A DNA stretch of 64,000 bases from contig JAVIAB010000025.1 of assembly GCA_032433765.1 (NCBI GenBank), positions 32,333,615 through 32,397,614 on the forward strand, given 5' to 3'. How positions within the stretch are numbered: the first letter of the stretch is position 1; the number at the start of each line of letters is the position of its first letter. Source of the DNA: Megaustenia siamemsis. Lineage: Eukaryota; Mollusca; Gastropoda; Stylommatophora; Ariophantidae. Below are positions 31,001 to 46,000 of the stretch, one piece after another. The position numbers and the translations under genes are program-made. A model generated the notes under the pieces. That model ran no database searches and was not told where the DNA came from. It saw nothing but the letters and a program-made list of their open reading frames with translations.

Positions 31001-34000
31001 TGTCATAGAGGAGTGAGAAACTATTGGTGAAACTGTCATAGAGGAGTGAGAAACTGTTGGGAAACTGCCATAGAGGAGTGAGAAACTATTGGTGAAACTG
31101 TCATAGAGGAGTGAGAAACTATTGGTGAAACTGCCATAGAGGAGTGAGAAACTATTGGTGAAACTGCCATAGAGGAGTGAGAAACTATTGGTGAAACTGT
31201 CATAGAGGAGTGAGAAACTATTGGTGAAACTGCCATAGAGGAGTGAGAAACTGTTGGTGAAACTGTCATAGAGGAGTGAGAAACTATTGGTGAAACTGTC
31301 ATAGAGGAGTGAGAAATTGTTGGGAAACTGTCATAGAGGAGTGAGAAACTGTTGGTGAAACTGCCATAGAGGAGTGAGAAACTGTTGGTGAAACTTCCAT
31401 AGAGGAGTGAGAAACTGTTGGTGAAACTGCCATAGAGGAGTGAGAAACTGTTGGTGAAACTGTCATAGAGGAGTGAGAAACTGTTGGTGAAACTGTCATA
31501 GAGGAGTGAGAAACTATTGGGAAACTGTCATAGAGGAGTGAGAAACTGTTGGGAAACTGTCATAGAGGAGTGAGAAACTGTTGGGGAAACTGTCATAGAG
31601 GAGTGAGAAACTGTTGGAACTGTCATAGAGGAGTGAGAAACTGTTGGGAAACTGTCATAGAGGAGTGAGAACTGTTGGGGAAACTGCCATAGAGGAGTGA
31701 GAAACTGTTGGTGAAACTGTCATAGAGGAGTGAGAAACTGTTGGGAAACTGTCATAGAGGAGTGAGAAACTGTTGGTGAAACTGTCATAGAGGAGTGAGA
31801 AACTGTTGGGAAACTGTCATAGAGGAGTGAGAAACTGTTGGTGAAACTGTCATAGAGGAGTGAGAAACTGTTGGTGAAACTGTCATAGAGGAGTGAGAAA
31901 CTGTTGGGGAAACTGTCATAGAGGAGTGAGAAACTGTTGGTGAAACTGCCATAGAGGAGTGAGAAACTATTGGTGAAACTGTCATAGAGGAGTGAGAAAC
32001 TATTGGTGAAACTGTCATAGAGGAGTGAGAAACTGTTGGTGAAACTGTCATAGAGGAGTGAGAAACTGTTGGTGAAACTGCCATAGAGGAGTGAGAAACT
32101 ATTGGTGAAACTGTCATAGAGGAGTGAGAAACTGTTGGTGAAACTGTCATAGAGGAGTGAGAAACTGTTGGGGAAACTGTCATAGAGGAGTGAGAAATTT
32201 TGGAAAACTGTCATAGAGGAGTGAGAAACTGTTGGGAAACTGTCATAGAGGAGTGAGAAACTGTTGGGGAAACTGTCATAGAGGAGTGAGAAACTGTTGT
32301 GGAAACTGTCATAGAGGAGTGAGAAACTGTTGGGGAAACTGTCATAGAGGAGTGAGAAACTGTTGGGGAAACTGCCATAGAGGAGTGAGAAACTGTTGGT
32401 GAAACTGTCATAGAGGAGTGAGAAACTGTTTGGAAACTGTCATAGAGGAGTGAGAAACTGTTGGGAAACTGTCATAGAGGAGTGAGAAACTGTTGGGAAA
32501 CTGTCATAGAGGAGTGAGAAATTGTTGGGGAAACTGTCATAGAGGAGTGAGAAACTGTTGGGGAAACTGTCATAGAGGAGTGAGAAACTGTTGGTGAAAC
32601 TGTCATAGAGGAGTGAGAAACTGTTGGTGAAACTGCCATAGAGGAGTGAGAAACTGTTGGTGAAACTGCCATAGAGGAGTGAGAAACTGTTGGTGAAACT
32701 GTCATAGAGGAGTGAGAAACTGTTGGTGAAACTGTCATAGAGGAGTGAGAAACTATTGGTGAAACTGTCATAGAGGAGTGAGAAACTATTGGTGAAACTG
32801 TCATAGAGGAGTGAGAAACTGTTGGGGAAACTGTCATAGAGGAGTGAGAAACTATTGGTGAAACTGTCATAGAGGAGTGAGAAACTGTTGGGAAACTGTC
32901 ATAGAGGAGTGAGAAACTGTTGGTGAAACTGTCATAGAGGAGTGAGAAACTGTTGGTGAAACTGTCATAGAGGAGTGAGAAACTATTGGTGAAACTGTCA
33001 TAGAGGAGTGAGAAACTGTTGGGAAACTGTCATAGAGGAGTGAGAAACTGTTGGTGAAACTGTCATAGAGGAGTGAGAAACTGTTGGTGAAACTGTCATA
33101 GAGGAGTGAGAAACTGTTGGTGAAACTGTCATAGAGGAGTGAGAAACTGTTGGTGAAACTGTCATAGAGGAGTGAGAAACTGTTGGTGAAACTGCCATAG
33201 AGGAGTGAGAAACTGTTGGTGAAACTGCCATAGAGGAGTGAGAAACTGTTGGTGAAACTGTCATAGAGGAGTGAGAAACTATTGGTGAAACTGCCATAGA
33301 GGAGTGAGAAACTGTTGGGAAACTGTCATAGAGGAGTGAGAAACTGTTGGTGAAACTGCATAGAGGAGTGAGAAACTATTGGGAAACTGTCATAGAGGAG
33401 TGAGAAACTGTTGGGGAAACTGCCATAGAGGAGTGAGAAACTGTTGGGGAAACTGCCATAGAGGAGTGAGAAACTGTTGGTGAAACTGTCATAGAGGAGT
33501 GAGAAACTGTTGGTGAAACTGTCATAGAGGAGTGAGAAACTATTGGTGAAACTGCCATAGAGGAGTGAGAAACTATTGGTGAAACTGTCATAGAGGAGTG
33601 AGAAACTGTTGGTGAAACTGTCATAGAGGAGTGAGAAACTGTTGGTGAAACTGTCATAGAGGAGTGAGAAAGTTGGTGAAACTGCCATAGAGGAGTGAGA
33701 AACTGTTGGGGAAACTGTCATAGAGGAGTGAGAAACTATTGGTGAAACTGTCATAGAGGAGTGAGAAACTATTGGTGAACTGTCATAGAGGAGTGAGAAA
33801 CTATTGGTGAAACTGCCATAGAGGAGTGAGAAACTATTGGTGAAACTGTCATAGAGGAGTGAGAAACTATTGGTGAAACTGTCATAGAGGAGTGAGAAAC
33901 TGTTGGTGAAACTGCCATAGAGGAGTGAGAAACTATTGGTGAAACTGTCATAGAGGAGTGAGAAACTGTTGGTGAAACTGTCATAGAGGAGTGAGAAACT

Positions 34001-37000
34001 GTTGGGGAAACTGTCATAGAGGAGTGAGAAACTGTTGGGAAACTGTCATAGAGGAGTGAGAAATTGTTGGGGAAACTGTCATAGAGGAGTGAGAACTGTT
34101 GGGAAACTGTCATAGAGGAGTGAGAAACTGTTGGGAAACTGTCATAGAGGAGTGAGAAACTGTTGGGGAAACTGTCATAGAGGAGTGAGAAACTGTTGGG
34201 GAAACTGTCATAGAGGAGTGAGAAACTGTTGGGGAAACTGTCATAGAGGAGTGAGAAACTGTTTGGAAACTGTCATAGAGGAGTGAGAAACTGTTGGGAA
34301 ACTGTCATAGAGGAGTGAGAAATTGTTGGGAAACTGTCATAGAGGAGTGAGAAATTGTTGGGGAAACTGTCATAGAGGAGTGAGAAACTGTTGGGAAACT
34401 GTCATAGAGGAGTGAGAAACTGTTGGTGAAACTGTCATAGAGGAGTGAGAAATTGTTGGGGAAACTGCCATAGAGGAGTGAGAAACTGTTGGGAAACTGT
34501 CATAGAGGAGTGAGAAACTGTTGGGAAACTGTCATAGAGGAGTGAGAAACTGTTGGTGAAACTGTCCATAGAGGAGTGAGAAACTATTGGTGAAACTGCC
34601 ATAGAGGAGTGAGAAACTGTTGGTGAAACTGCCATAGAGGAGTGAGAAACTGTTGGGGAAACTGCCATAGAGGAGTGAGAAACTGTTGGTGAAACTGTCA
34701 TAGAGGAGTGAGAAACTGTTGGTGAAACTGCCATAGAGGAGTGAGAAACTATTGGTGAAACTGTCATAGAGGAGTGAGAAACTATTGGTGAAACTGTCAT
34801 AGAGGAGTGAGAAACTGTTGGTGAAACTGTCATAGAGGAGTGAGAAACTATTGGTGAAACTGTCATAGAGGAGTGAGAAACTGTTGGTGAAACTGTCATA
34901 GAGGAGTGAGAAACTATTGGTGAAACTGTCATAGAGGAGTGAGAAACTGTTGGTGAAACTGCCATAGAGGAGTGAGAAACTATTGGTGAAACTGTCATAG
35001 AGGAGTGAGAAACTGTTGGTGAAACTGCCATAGAGGAGTGAGAAACTGTTGGTGAAACTGTCATAGAGGAGTGAGAAACTATTGGTGAAACTGTCATAGA
35101 GGAGTGAGAAACTGTTGGTGAAACTGCCATAGAGGAGTGAGAAACTGTTGGGAAACTGTCATAGAGGAGTGAGAAACTGTTGGGAAACTGTCATAGAGGA
35201 GTGAGAAACTGTTGGGAAACTGTCATAGAGGAGTGAGAAACTGTTGGTGAAACTGTCATAGAGGAGTGAGAAACTGTTGGGGAAACTGTCATAGAGGAGT
35301 GAGAAACTGTTGGGAAACTGTCATAGAGGAGTGAGAAACTGTTGGTGAAACTGTCATAGAGGAGTGAGAAACTGTTGGTGAAACTGCCATAGAGGAGTGA
35401 GAAACTGTTGGGGAAACTGTCATAGAGGAGTGAGAAACTATTGGGAAACTGTCATAGAGGAGTGAGAAACTGTTGGTGAAACTGTCATAGAGGAGTGAGA
35501 AACTGTTGGGGAAACTGCCATAGAGGAGTGAGAAACTGTTGGGGAAACTGTCATAGAGGAGTGAGAAACTGTTGGTGGAAACTGTCATAGAGGAGTGAGA
35601 AACTGTTGGGAAACTGTCATAGAGGAGTGAGAAACTGTTGGGGAAACTGCATAGAGGAGTGAGAAACTATTGGTGAAACTGCCATAGAGGAGTGAGAAAC
35701 TGTTGGTGGAAACTGTCATAGAGGAGTGAGAAACTGTTGGGGAAACTGTCATAGAGGAGTGAGAAACTATTTTGGAAAACTGTCATAGAGGAGTGAGAAA
35801 CTGTTGGGGAAACTGTCATAGAGGAGTGAGAAACTGTTGGGGAAACTGTCATAGAGGAGTGAGAAACTGTTGGGAAACTGTCATAGAGGAGTGAGAAACT
35901 GTTGGGGAACTGTCATAGAGGAGTGAGAAACTGTTGGGAAACTGTCATAGAGGAGTGAGAAACTGTTGGGGAAACTGTCATAGAGGAGTGAGAAACTGTT
36001 GGGAAACTGTCATAGAGGAGTGAGAAACTGTTGGGAAACTGTCATAGAGGAGTGAGAAATTGTTGGGGAAACTGTCATAGAGGAGTGAGAAACTGTTGGG
36101 GAAACTGTCATAGAGGAGTGAGAAACTTGTTGGGGAAACTGTCATAGAGGAGTGAGAAACTGTTGGTGAAACTGCCATAGAGGAGTGAGAAACTATTGGT
36201 GAAACTGCCATAGAGGAGTGAGAAACTATTGGGAAACTGCCATAGAGGAGTGAGAAACTATTGGTGAAACTGTCATAGAGGAGTGAGAAACTGTTGGTGA
36301 AACTGCCATAGAGGAGTGAGAAACTATTGGTGAAACTGCCATAGAGGAGTGAGAAACTATTGGTGAAACTGTCATAGAGGAGTGAGAAACTATTGGTGAA
36401 ACTGTCATAGAGGAGTGAGAACTGTTGGTGAAACTGTCATAGAGGAGTGAGAAACTGTTGGTGAAACTGTCATAGAGGAGTGAGAAACTGTTGGTGAAAC
36501 TGTCATAGAGGAGTGAGAAACTGTTGGTGAAACTGTCATAGAGGAGTGAGAAACTATTGGTGAAACTGTCATAGAGGAGTGAGAAACTATTGGTGAAACT
36601 GTCATAGAGGAGTGAGAAACTATTGGTGAAACTGCCATAGAGGAGTGAGAAACTGTTGGTGAAACTGTCATAGAGGAGTGAGAAACTATTGGTGAAACTG
36701 CCATAGAGGAGTGAGAAACTATTGGTGAAACTGTCATAGAGGAGTGAGAAACTATTGGTGAAACTGTCATAGAGGAGTGAGAAACTGTTGGGAAACTGTC
36801 ATAGAGGAGTGAGAAACTGTTGGTGAAACTGCCATAGAGGAGTGAGAAACTGTTGTTGAAACTGTCCATAGAGGAGTGAGAAACTATTGGTGAAACTGCC
36901 ATAGAGGAGTGAGAAACTTTGGAAACTGTCATAGAGGAGTGAGAAACTGTTGGGGAAACTGTCATAGAGGAGTGAGAAACTATTGGAAAACTGTCATAGA

Positions 37001-40000
37001 GGAGTGAGAAATTGTTGGTGAAACTGTCATAGAGGAGTGAGAAACTGTTGGGGAAACTGTCATAGAGGAGTGAGAAACTGTTGGGAAACTGTCATAGAGG
37101 AGTGAGAAACTGTTGGGGAAACTGTCATAGAGGAGTGAGAAACTGTTGGTGAAACTGCCATAGAGGAGTGAGAAACTGTTGGGGAAACTGTCATAGAGGA
37201 GTGAGAAACTGTTGGAAACTGTCATAGAGGAGTGAGAAACTGTTAGGTAAACTGTCATAGAGGAGTGAGAAATTGTTGGGAAACTGCCATAGAGGAGTGA
37301 GAAACTGTTGGGGAAACTGTCATAGAGGAGTGAGAAATTGTTGGGGAAACTGTCATAGAGGAGTGAGAAATGTTGGGGAAACTGTCATAGAGGAGTGAGA
37401 AACTGTTGGGAAACTGCCATAGAGGGGAGAAACTATTGGTGAAACTGTCATAGAGGAGTGAGAAACTGTTGGTGAAACTGTCATAGAGGAGTGAGAAACT
37501 ATTGGTGAAACTGTCATAGAGGAGTGAGAAACTGTTGGTGAAACTGCCATAGAGGAGTGAGAAACTATTGGTGAAACTGTCATAGAGGAGTGAGAAACTA
37601 TTGGTGAAACTGTCATAGAGGAGTGAGAAACTGTTGGGGAAACTGTCATAGAGGAGTGAGAAACTGTTGGAAAACTGTCATAGAGGAGTGAGAAACTGTT
37701 GGTGAAACTGCCATAGAGGAGTGAGAAACTGTTGGTGAAACTGTCATAGAGGAGTGAGAAACTGTTGGAAAACTGTCATAGAGGAGTGAGAAATTGTTGA
37801 AACTGTCATAGAGGAGTGAGAAACTGTTGGGGAAACTGTCATAGAGGAGTGAGAAACTGTTGGGGAAACTGTCATAGAGGAGTGAGAAACTGTTGGGAAA
37901 ACTGTCATAGAGGAGTGAGAAATTGTTGGGGAAACTGTCATAGAGGAGTGAGAAACTGTTGGGGAAACTGTCATAGAGGAGTGAGAAACTGTTTGGAAAC
38001 TGTCATAGAGGAGTGAGAAACTGTTGGGGAAACTGTCATAGAGGAGTGAGAAACTGTTGGGGAAACTGCCATAGAGGAGTGAGAAACTGTTGGGGAAACT
38101 GTCATAGAGGAGTGAGAAACTGTTTGGAAACTGTCATAGAGGAGTGAGAAACTGTTGGGGAAACTGTCATAGAGGAGTGAGAAATTGTTGAGGAAACTGT
38201 CATAGAGGAGTGAGAAATTGTTGGGGAAACTGTCATAGAGGAGTGAGAAACTGTTGGGGAAACTGTCATAGAGGAGTGAGAAACTGTTGGTGAAACTGTA
38301 ATAGAGGAGTGAGAAATTGTTGGGGAAACTGCCATAGAGGAGTGAGAAACTGTTGGTGAAACTGCCATAGAGGAGTGAGAAACTGTTGGTGAAACTGTCA
38401 TAGAGGAGTGAGAAACTATTGGTGAAACTGCCATAGAGGAGTGAGAAACTATTGGTGAAACTGCCATAGAGGAGTGAGAAACTATTGGTGAAACTGCCAT
38501 AGAGGAGTGAGAAACTATTGGGAAACTGCCATAGAGGAGTGAGAAACTATTGGTGAAACTGCATAGAGGAGTGAGAAACTGTTGGTGAAACTGCCATAGA
38601 GGAGTGAGAAACTATTGGTGAAACTGCCATAGAGGAGTGAGAAACTATTGGTGAAACTGTCATAGAGGAGTGAGAAACTATTGGTGAAACTGTCATAGAG
38701 GAGTGAGAAACTATTGGTGAAACTGTCATAGAGGAGTGAGAAACTATTGGTGAAACTGTCATAGAGGAGTGAGAAACTATTGGTGAAACTGTCATAGAGG
38801 AGTGAGAAACTGTTGGTGAAACTGCCATAGAGGAGTGAGAAACTATTGGTGAAACTGTCATAGAGGAGTGAGAAACTATTGGTGAAACTGCCATAGAGGA
38901 GTGAGAAACTATTGGTGAAACTGCCATAGAGGAGTGAGAAACTATTGGTGAAACTGTCATAGAGGAGTGAGAAACTATTGGTGAAACTGCCATAGAGGAG
39001 TGAGAAACTATTGGTGAAACTGTCATAGAGGAGTGAGAAACTATTGGTGAAACTGTCATAGAGGAGTGAGAAATTGTTGGGAAACTGTCATAGAGGAGTG
39101 AGAAACTGTTGGTGAAACTGTCATAGAGGAGTGAGAAACTGTTGGGGAAACTGCCATAGAGGAGTGAGAAACTGTTGGGAAACTGTCATAGAGGAGTGAG
39201 AAATTGTTGGGAAACTGTCATAGAGGAGTGAGAAACTGTTGGGGAAACTGTCATAGAGGAGTGAGAAACTGTTGGGAAACTGTCATAGAGGAGTGAGAAA
39301 TTGTTGGGGAAACTGTCATAGAGGAGTGAGAAACTTGTTGGGGAAACTGTCATAGAGGAGTGAGAAACTGTTGGGGAAACTGTCATAGAGGAGTGAGAAA
39401 CTGTTGGGAAACTGTCATAGAGGAGTGAGAAACTGTTGGGGAAACTGTCATAGAGGAGTGAGAAATTGTTGGGGAAACTGTCATAGAGGAGTGAGAAATT
39501 GTTGGGGAAACTGTCATAGAGGAGTGAGAAACTGTTGGGGAAACTGTCATAGAGGAGTGAGAAACTGTTGGGAAACTGTCATAGAGGAGTGAGAAATTGT
39601 TGGGGAAACTGTCATAGAGGAGTGAGAAATTGTTGGGGAAACTGTCATAGAGGAGTGAGAAACTGTTGGTGAAACTGCCATAGAGGAGTGAGAAACTGTT
39701 GTTGAAACTTCCATAGAGGAGTGAGAAACTGTTGGGGAAACTGTCATAGAGGAGTGAGAAACTGTTGGGGAAACTGTCATAGAGGAGTGAGAAATTGTTG
39801 GGGAAACTGTCATAGAGGAGTGAGAAACTGTTGGGAAACTGTCATAGAGGAGTGAGAAACTGTTGGGAAACTGTCATAGAGGAGTGAGAAATTGTTGGGA
39901 AAACTGTCATAGAGGAGTGAGAAACTGTTGGGGAAACTGTCATAGAGGAGTGAGAAACTGTTGGTGAAACTGCCATAGAGGAGTGAGAAACTGTTGTTGA

Positions 40001-43000
40001 AACTTCCATAGAGGAGTGAGAAACTATTGGTGAAACTGCCATAGAGGAGTGAGAAACTGTTTGAAAACTGTCATAGAGGAGTGAGAAACTGTTGGGAAAC
40101 TGTCATAGAGGAGTGAGAAACTGTTGGGGAAACTGTCATAGAGGAGTGAGAAACTGTTTGGAAAACTGTCATAGAGGAGTGAGAAATTGTTGGGGAAACT
40201 GTCATAGAGGAGTGAGAAATTGTTGGGAAACTGTCATAGAGGAGTGAGAAATGTTGGGGAAACTGTCATAGAGGAGTGAGAAACTGTTTGGGAAACTGTC
40301 ATAGAGGAGTGAGAAACTGTTTGGGAAACTGTCATAGAGGAGTGAGAAACTGTTGGTGAAACTGCCATAGAGGAGTGAGAAATTGTTGGGGAAACTGCCA
40401 TAGAGGAGTGAGAAATTGTTGGGGAAACTGCCATAGAGGAGTGAGAAACTGTTGGTGAAACTGTCATAGAGGAGTGAGAAACTGTTGGTGAAACTGTCAT
40501 AGAGGAGTGAGAAATTGTTGGGGAAACTGTCATAGAGGAGTGAGAAACTGTGGTGAAACTGCCATAGAGGAGTGAGAAACTGTTGGTGAAACTGTCATAG
40601 AGGAGTGAGAAACTGTTGGTGAAACTGCCATAGAGGAGTGAGAAACTGTTGGTGAAACTGTCATAGAGGAGTGAGAAACTATTGGTGAAACTGCCATAGA
40701 GGAGTGAGAAACTATTGGTGAAACTGCATAGAGGAGTGAGAAACTATTGGTGAAACTGCCATAGAGGAGTGAGAAACTATTGGGGAAACTGCCATAGAGG
40801 AGTGAGAAACTATTGGTGAAACTGCCATAGAGGAGTGAGAAACTGTTGGTGAAACTGCATAGAGGAGTGAGAACTATTGGTGAAACTGTCATAGAGGAGT
40901 GAGAAACTATTGGTGAAACTGTCATAGAGGAGTGAGAAACTATTGGTGAAACTGTCATAGAGGAGTGAGAAACTATTGGTGAAACTGTCATAGAGGAGTG
41001 AGAAACTATTGGTGAAACTGTCATAGAGGAGTGAGAAACTATTGGTGAAACTGTCATAGAGGAGTGAGAAACTATGGTGAAACTGCCATAGAGGAGTGAG
41101 AAACTATTGGTGAAACTGTCATAGAGGAGTGAGAAACTATTGGTGAAACTGCCATAGAGGAGTGAGAAACTATTGGTGAAACTGTCATAGAGGAGTGAGA
41201 AACTGTTGGGGAAACTGTCATAGAGGAGTGAGAAACTGTTGGTGAAACTGCCATAGAGGAGTGAGAAATTGTTGGGGAAACTGTCATAGAGGAGTGAGAA
41301 ACTGTTGGTGAAACTGTCATAGAGGAGTGAGAAATTGTTGGGGAAACTGTCATAGAGGAGTGAGAAACTGTTGGGGAAACTGTCATAGAGGAGTGAGAAA
41401 CTGTTGGGAAACTGTCATAGAGGAGTGAGAAATTGTTGGGAAACTGTCATAGAGGAGTGAGAAATTGTTGGGGAAACTGTCATAGAGGAGTGAGAACTGT
41501 TGGTGAAACTGTCATAGAGGAGTGAGAAACTGTTGGGAAACTGTCATAGAGGAGTGAGAAACTGTTGGGTGAAACTGTCATAGAGGAGTGAGAAACTGTT
41601 GGGGAAACTGTCATAGAGGAGTGAGAAACTGTTGGTGAAACTGCCATAGAGGAGTGAGAAACTGTTGGTGAAACTGCCATAGAGGAGTGAGAAACTGTTG
41701 GGGAAACTGTCATAGAGGAGTGAGAAACTGTTGGGGAAACTGTCATAGAGGAGTGAGAAACTGTTGGGGAAACTGTCATAGAGGAGTGAGAAACTGTTGG
41801 TGAAACTGCCATAGAGGAGTGAGAAACTGTTGGTGAAACTTCATAGAGAGTGAGAAACTATTGGTGAAACTGCCATAGAGGAGTGAGAAACTGTTTGAAA
41901 ACTGTCATAGAGGAGTGAGAAACTGTTGGGAAACTGTCATAGAGGAGTGAGAAACTGTTGGGAAACTGTCATAGAGGAGTGAGAAACTGTTTGGAAACTG
42001 TCATAGAGGAGTGAGAAATTGTTGGGGAAACTGTCATAGAGGAGTGAGAAACTGTTGGGGAAACTGTCATAGAGGAGTGAGAAATTGTTGGGGAAACTGT
42101 CATAGAGGAGTGAGAAACTGTTGGGAAACTGTCATAGAGGAGTGAGAAACTGTTTGGGAAACTGTCATAGAGGAGTGAGAAACTGTTGGTGAAACTGCCA
42201 TAGAGGAGTGAGAAATTGTTGGGGAAACTGCCATAGAGGAGTGAGAAACTGTTGGGAAACTGCATAGAGGAGTGAGAAACTGTTGGTGAAACTGTCATAG
42301 AGGAGTGAGAAACTGTTGGTGAAACTGTCATAGAGGAGTGAGAAACTGTTGGGGAAACTGTCATAGAGGAGTGAGAAACTGTTGGTGAAACTGCCATAGA
42401 GGAGTGAGAAACTGTTGGTGAAACTGTCATAGAGGAGTGAGAAACTGTTGGTGAAACTGCATAGAGGAGTGAGAAACTATTGGTGAAACTGTCATAGAGG
42501 AGTGAGAAACTATTGTGAAACTGCCATAGAGGAGTGAGAACTATTGGTGAAACTGCCATAGAGGAGTGAGAAACTATTGGTGAAACTGCCATAGAGGAGT
42601 GAGAAACTATTGGGAAACTGCCATAGAGGAGTGAGAAACTATTGGTGAAACTGTCATAGAGGAGTGAGAAACTGTTGGTGAAACTGCCATAGAGGAGTGA
42701 GAAACTATTGGTGAAACTGTCATAGAGGAGTGAGAAACTATTGGTGAAACTGTCATAGAGGAGTGAGAAACTATTGGTGAAACTGTCATAGAGGAGTGAG
42801 AAACTATTGGTGAAACTGTCATAGAGGAGTGAGAAACTATTGGTGAAACTGTCATAGAGGAGTGAGAAACTATTGGTGAAACTGTCATAGAGGAGTGAGA
42901 AACTGTTGGTGAAACTGCCATAGAGGAGTGAGAAACTATTGGTGAAACTGCATAGAGGAGTGAGAAACTATTGGTGAAACTGCCATAGAGGAGTGAGAAA

Positions 43001-46000
43001 CTATTGGTGAAACTGTCATAGAGGAGTGAGAAACTGTTGGGAAACTGTCATAGAGGAGTGAGAAACTGTTGGTGAAACTGTCATAGAGGAGTGAGAAATT
43101 GTTGGGGAACTGTCATAGAGGAGTGAGAAACTGTTGGTGAAACTGTCATAGAGGAGTGAGAAACTGTTGGGAAACTGTCATAGAGGAGTGAGAAATTGTT
43201 GGGGAAACTGCCATAGAGGAGTGAGAAACTGTTGGGGAAACTGTCATAGAGGAGTGAGAAACTGTTGGGGAAACTGTCATAGAGGAGTGAGAAATTGTTG
43301 GGGAAACTGTCATAGAGGAGTGAGAAACTGTTGGGGAAACTGTCATAGAGGAGTGAGAAACTGTTGGGAAACTGTCCATAGAGGAGTGAGAAATTGTTGG
43401 GGAAACTGTCATAGAGGAGTGAGAAATTGTTGGGGAAACTGTCATAGAGGAGTGAGAAACTGTTGGTGAAACTGCCATAGAGGGTGAGAAACTGTTGGTG
43501 AAACTGCCATAGAGGAGTGAGAAACTGTTGGGGAAACTGTCATAGAGGAGTGGGAAATTGTTGGGGAAACTGTCATAGAGGAGTGAGAAATTGTTGGGGA
43601 AACTGTCATAGAGGAGTGAGAAACTGTTGGGGAAACTGTCATAGAGGAGTGAGAAACTGTTGGGAAACTGTCATAGAGGAGTGAGAAATTGTTGGGAAAC
43701 TGTCATAGAGGAGTGAGAAATTGTTGGGAAACTGTCATAGAGGAGTGAGAAACTGTTGGTGAAACTGCCATAGAGGGTGAGAAACTGTTGGTGAAACTTC
43801 CATAGAGGAGTGAGAAACTATTGGTGAAACTGCCATAGAGGAGTGAGAAACTGTTTGAAATACTGTCATAAAGGTGTGAGAAACTGTTGGGAAACTGTCA
43901 TAGAGGAGTGAGAAACTGTTGGGGAAACTGTCATAGAGGAGTGAGAAACTGTTTGGAAAACTGTCATAGAGGAGTGAGAAATTGTTGGGGAAACTGTCAT
44001 AGAGGAGTGAGAAATTGTTGAGGAAACTGTCATAGAGGAGTGAGAAATTGTTGGGGAAACTGTCATAGAGGAGTGAGAAACTGTTTGGGAAACTGTCATA
44101 GAGGAGTGAGAAACTGTTGGGAAACTGTAATAGAGGAGTGAGAAACTGTTGGTGAAACTGCCATAGAGGAGTGAGAAATTGTTGGGGAAACTGCCATAGA
44201 GGAGTGAGAAATTGTTGGGGAAACTGCCATAGAGGAGTGAGAAACTGTTGGTGAAACTGTCATAGAGGAGTGAGAAACTGTTGGTGAAACTGTAATAGAG
44301 GAGTGAGAAATTGTTGGGAAACTGTCATAGAGGAGTGAGAAACTGTGGGTGAAACTGCCATAGAGGAGTGAGAAACTGTTGGTGAAACTGTCATAGAGGA
44401 GTGAGAAACTGTTGGTGAAACTGCCATAGAGGAGTGAGAAACTGTTGGTGAAACTGTCATAGAGGAGTGAGAAACTATTGGTGAAACTGCCATAGAGGAG
44501 TGAGAAACTATTGGTGAAACTGCCATAGAGGAGTGAGAAACTATTGGTGAAACTGCCATAGAGGAGTGAGAAACTATTGGGGAAACTGCCATAGAGGAGT
44601 GAGAAACTATTGGTGAAACTGCCATAGAGGAGTGAGAAACTGTTGGTGAAACTGCCATAGAGGAGTGAGAAACTATTGGTGAAACTGTCATAGAGGAGTG
44701 AGAAACTATTGGTGAAACTGTCATAGAGGAGTGAGAAACTATTGGTGAAACTGTCATAGAGGAGTGAGAAACTATTGGTGAAACTGTCATAGAGGAGTGA
44801 GAAACTATTGGTGAAACTGTCATAGAGGAGTGAGAAACTATTGGTGAAACTGTCATAGAGGAGTGAGAAACTCATGGTGAAACTGCCATAGAGGAGTGAG
44901 AAACTATTGGTGAAACTGTCATAGAGGAGTGAGAAACTATTGGTGAAACTGCCATAGAGGAGTGAGAAACTATTGGTGAAACTGTCATAGAGGAGTGAGA
45001 AACTGTTGGGGAAACTGTCATAGAGGAGTGAGAAACTGTTGGTGAAACTGCCATAGAGAGTGAGAAATTGTTGGGGAAACTGTCATAGAGGAGTGAGAAA
45101 CTGTTGGTGAAACTGTCATAGAGGAGTGAGAAATTGTTGGGGAAACTGTCATAGAGGAGTGAGAAACTGTTGGGGAAACTGTCATAGAGGAGTGAGAAAT
45201 TGTTGGGGAAACTGTCATAGAGGAGTGAGAAATTGTTGGGGAAACTGTCATAGAGGAGTGAGAAATTGTTGGGGAAACTGTCATAGAGGAGTGAGAAACT
45301 ATTGGTGAAACTGCCATAGAGGAGTGAGAAACTGTTGGGAAACTGCCATAGAGGAGTGAGAAACTGTTGGTGAAACTGCTATAGAGGAGTGAGAAACTAT
45401 TGGTGAAACTGCCATAGAGGAGTGAGAAACTGTTGGTGAAACTGCCATAGAGGAGTGAGAAACTGTTGGGAAACTGCCATAGAGGAGTGAGAAACTGTTG
45501 GTGAAACTGTCATAGAGGAGTGAGAAACTGTTGGTGAAACTGTCATAGAGGAGTGGAGATTGTTGGGAAACTGTCATAGAGGAGTGAGAAACTGTGGGTG
45601 AAACTGCCATAGAGGAGTGAGAAACTGTTGGTGAAACTGCCATAGAGGAGTGAGAAACTGTTGGGGAAACTGTCATAGAGGAGTGAGAAACTGTTTGGAA
45701 ACTGTCATAGAGGAGTGAGAAACTGTTGGGGAAACTGTCATAGAGGAGTGAGAAACTATTTGGAAACTGTCATAGAGGAGTGAGAAATTGTTGGGGAAAC
45801 TGTCATAGAGGAGTGAGAAACTGTTGGGAAACTGTCATAGAGGAGTGAGAAACTGTTTGGAAACTGTCATAGAGGAGTGAGAAACTGTTGGGGAAACTGT
45901 CATAGAGGAGTGAGAAACTGTTGGGAAACTGCCATAGAGGAGTGAGAAACTGTTGGGAAACTGTCATAGAGGAGTGAGAAACTGTTGGGAAACTGTCATA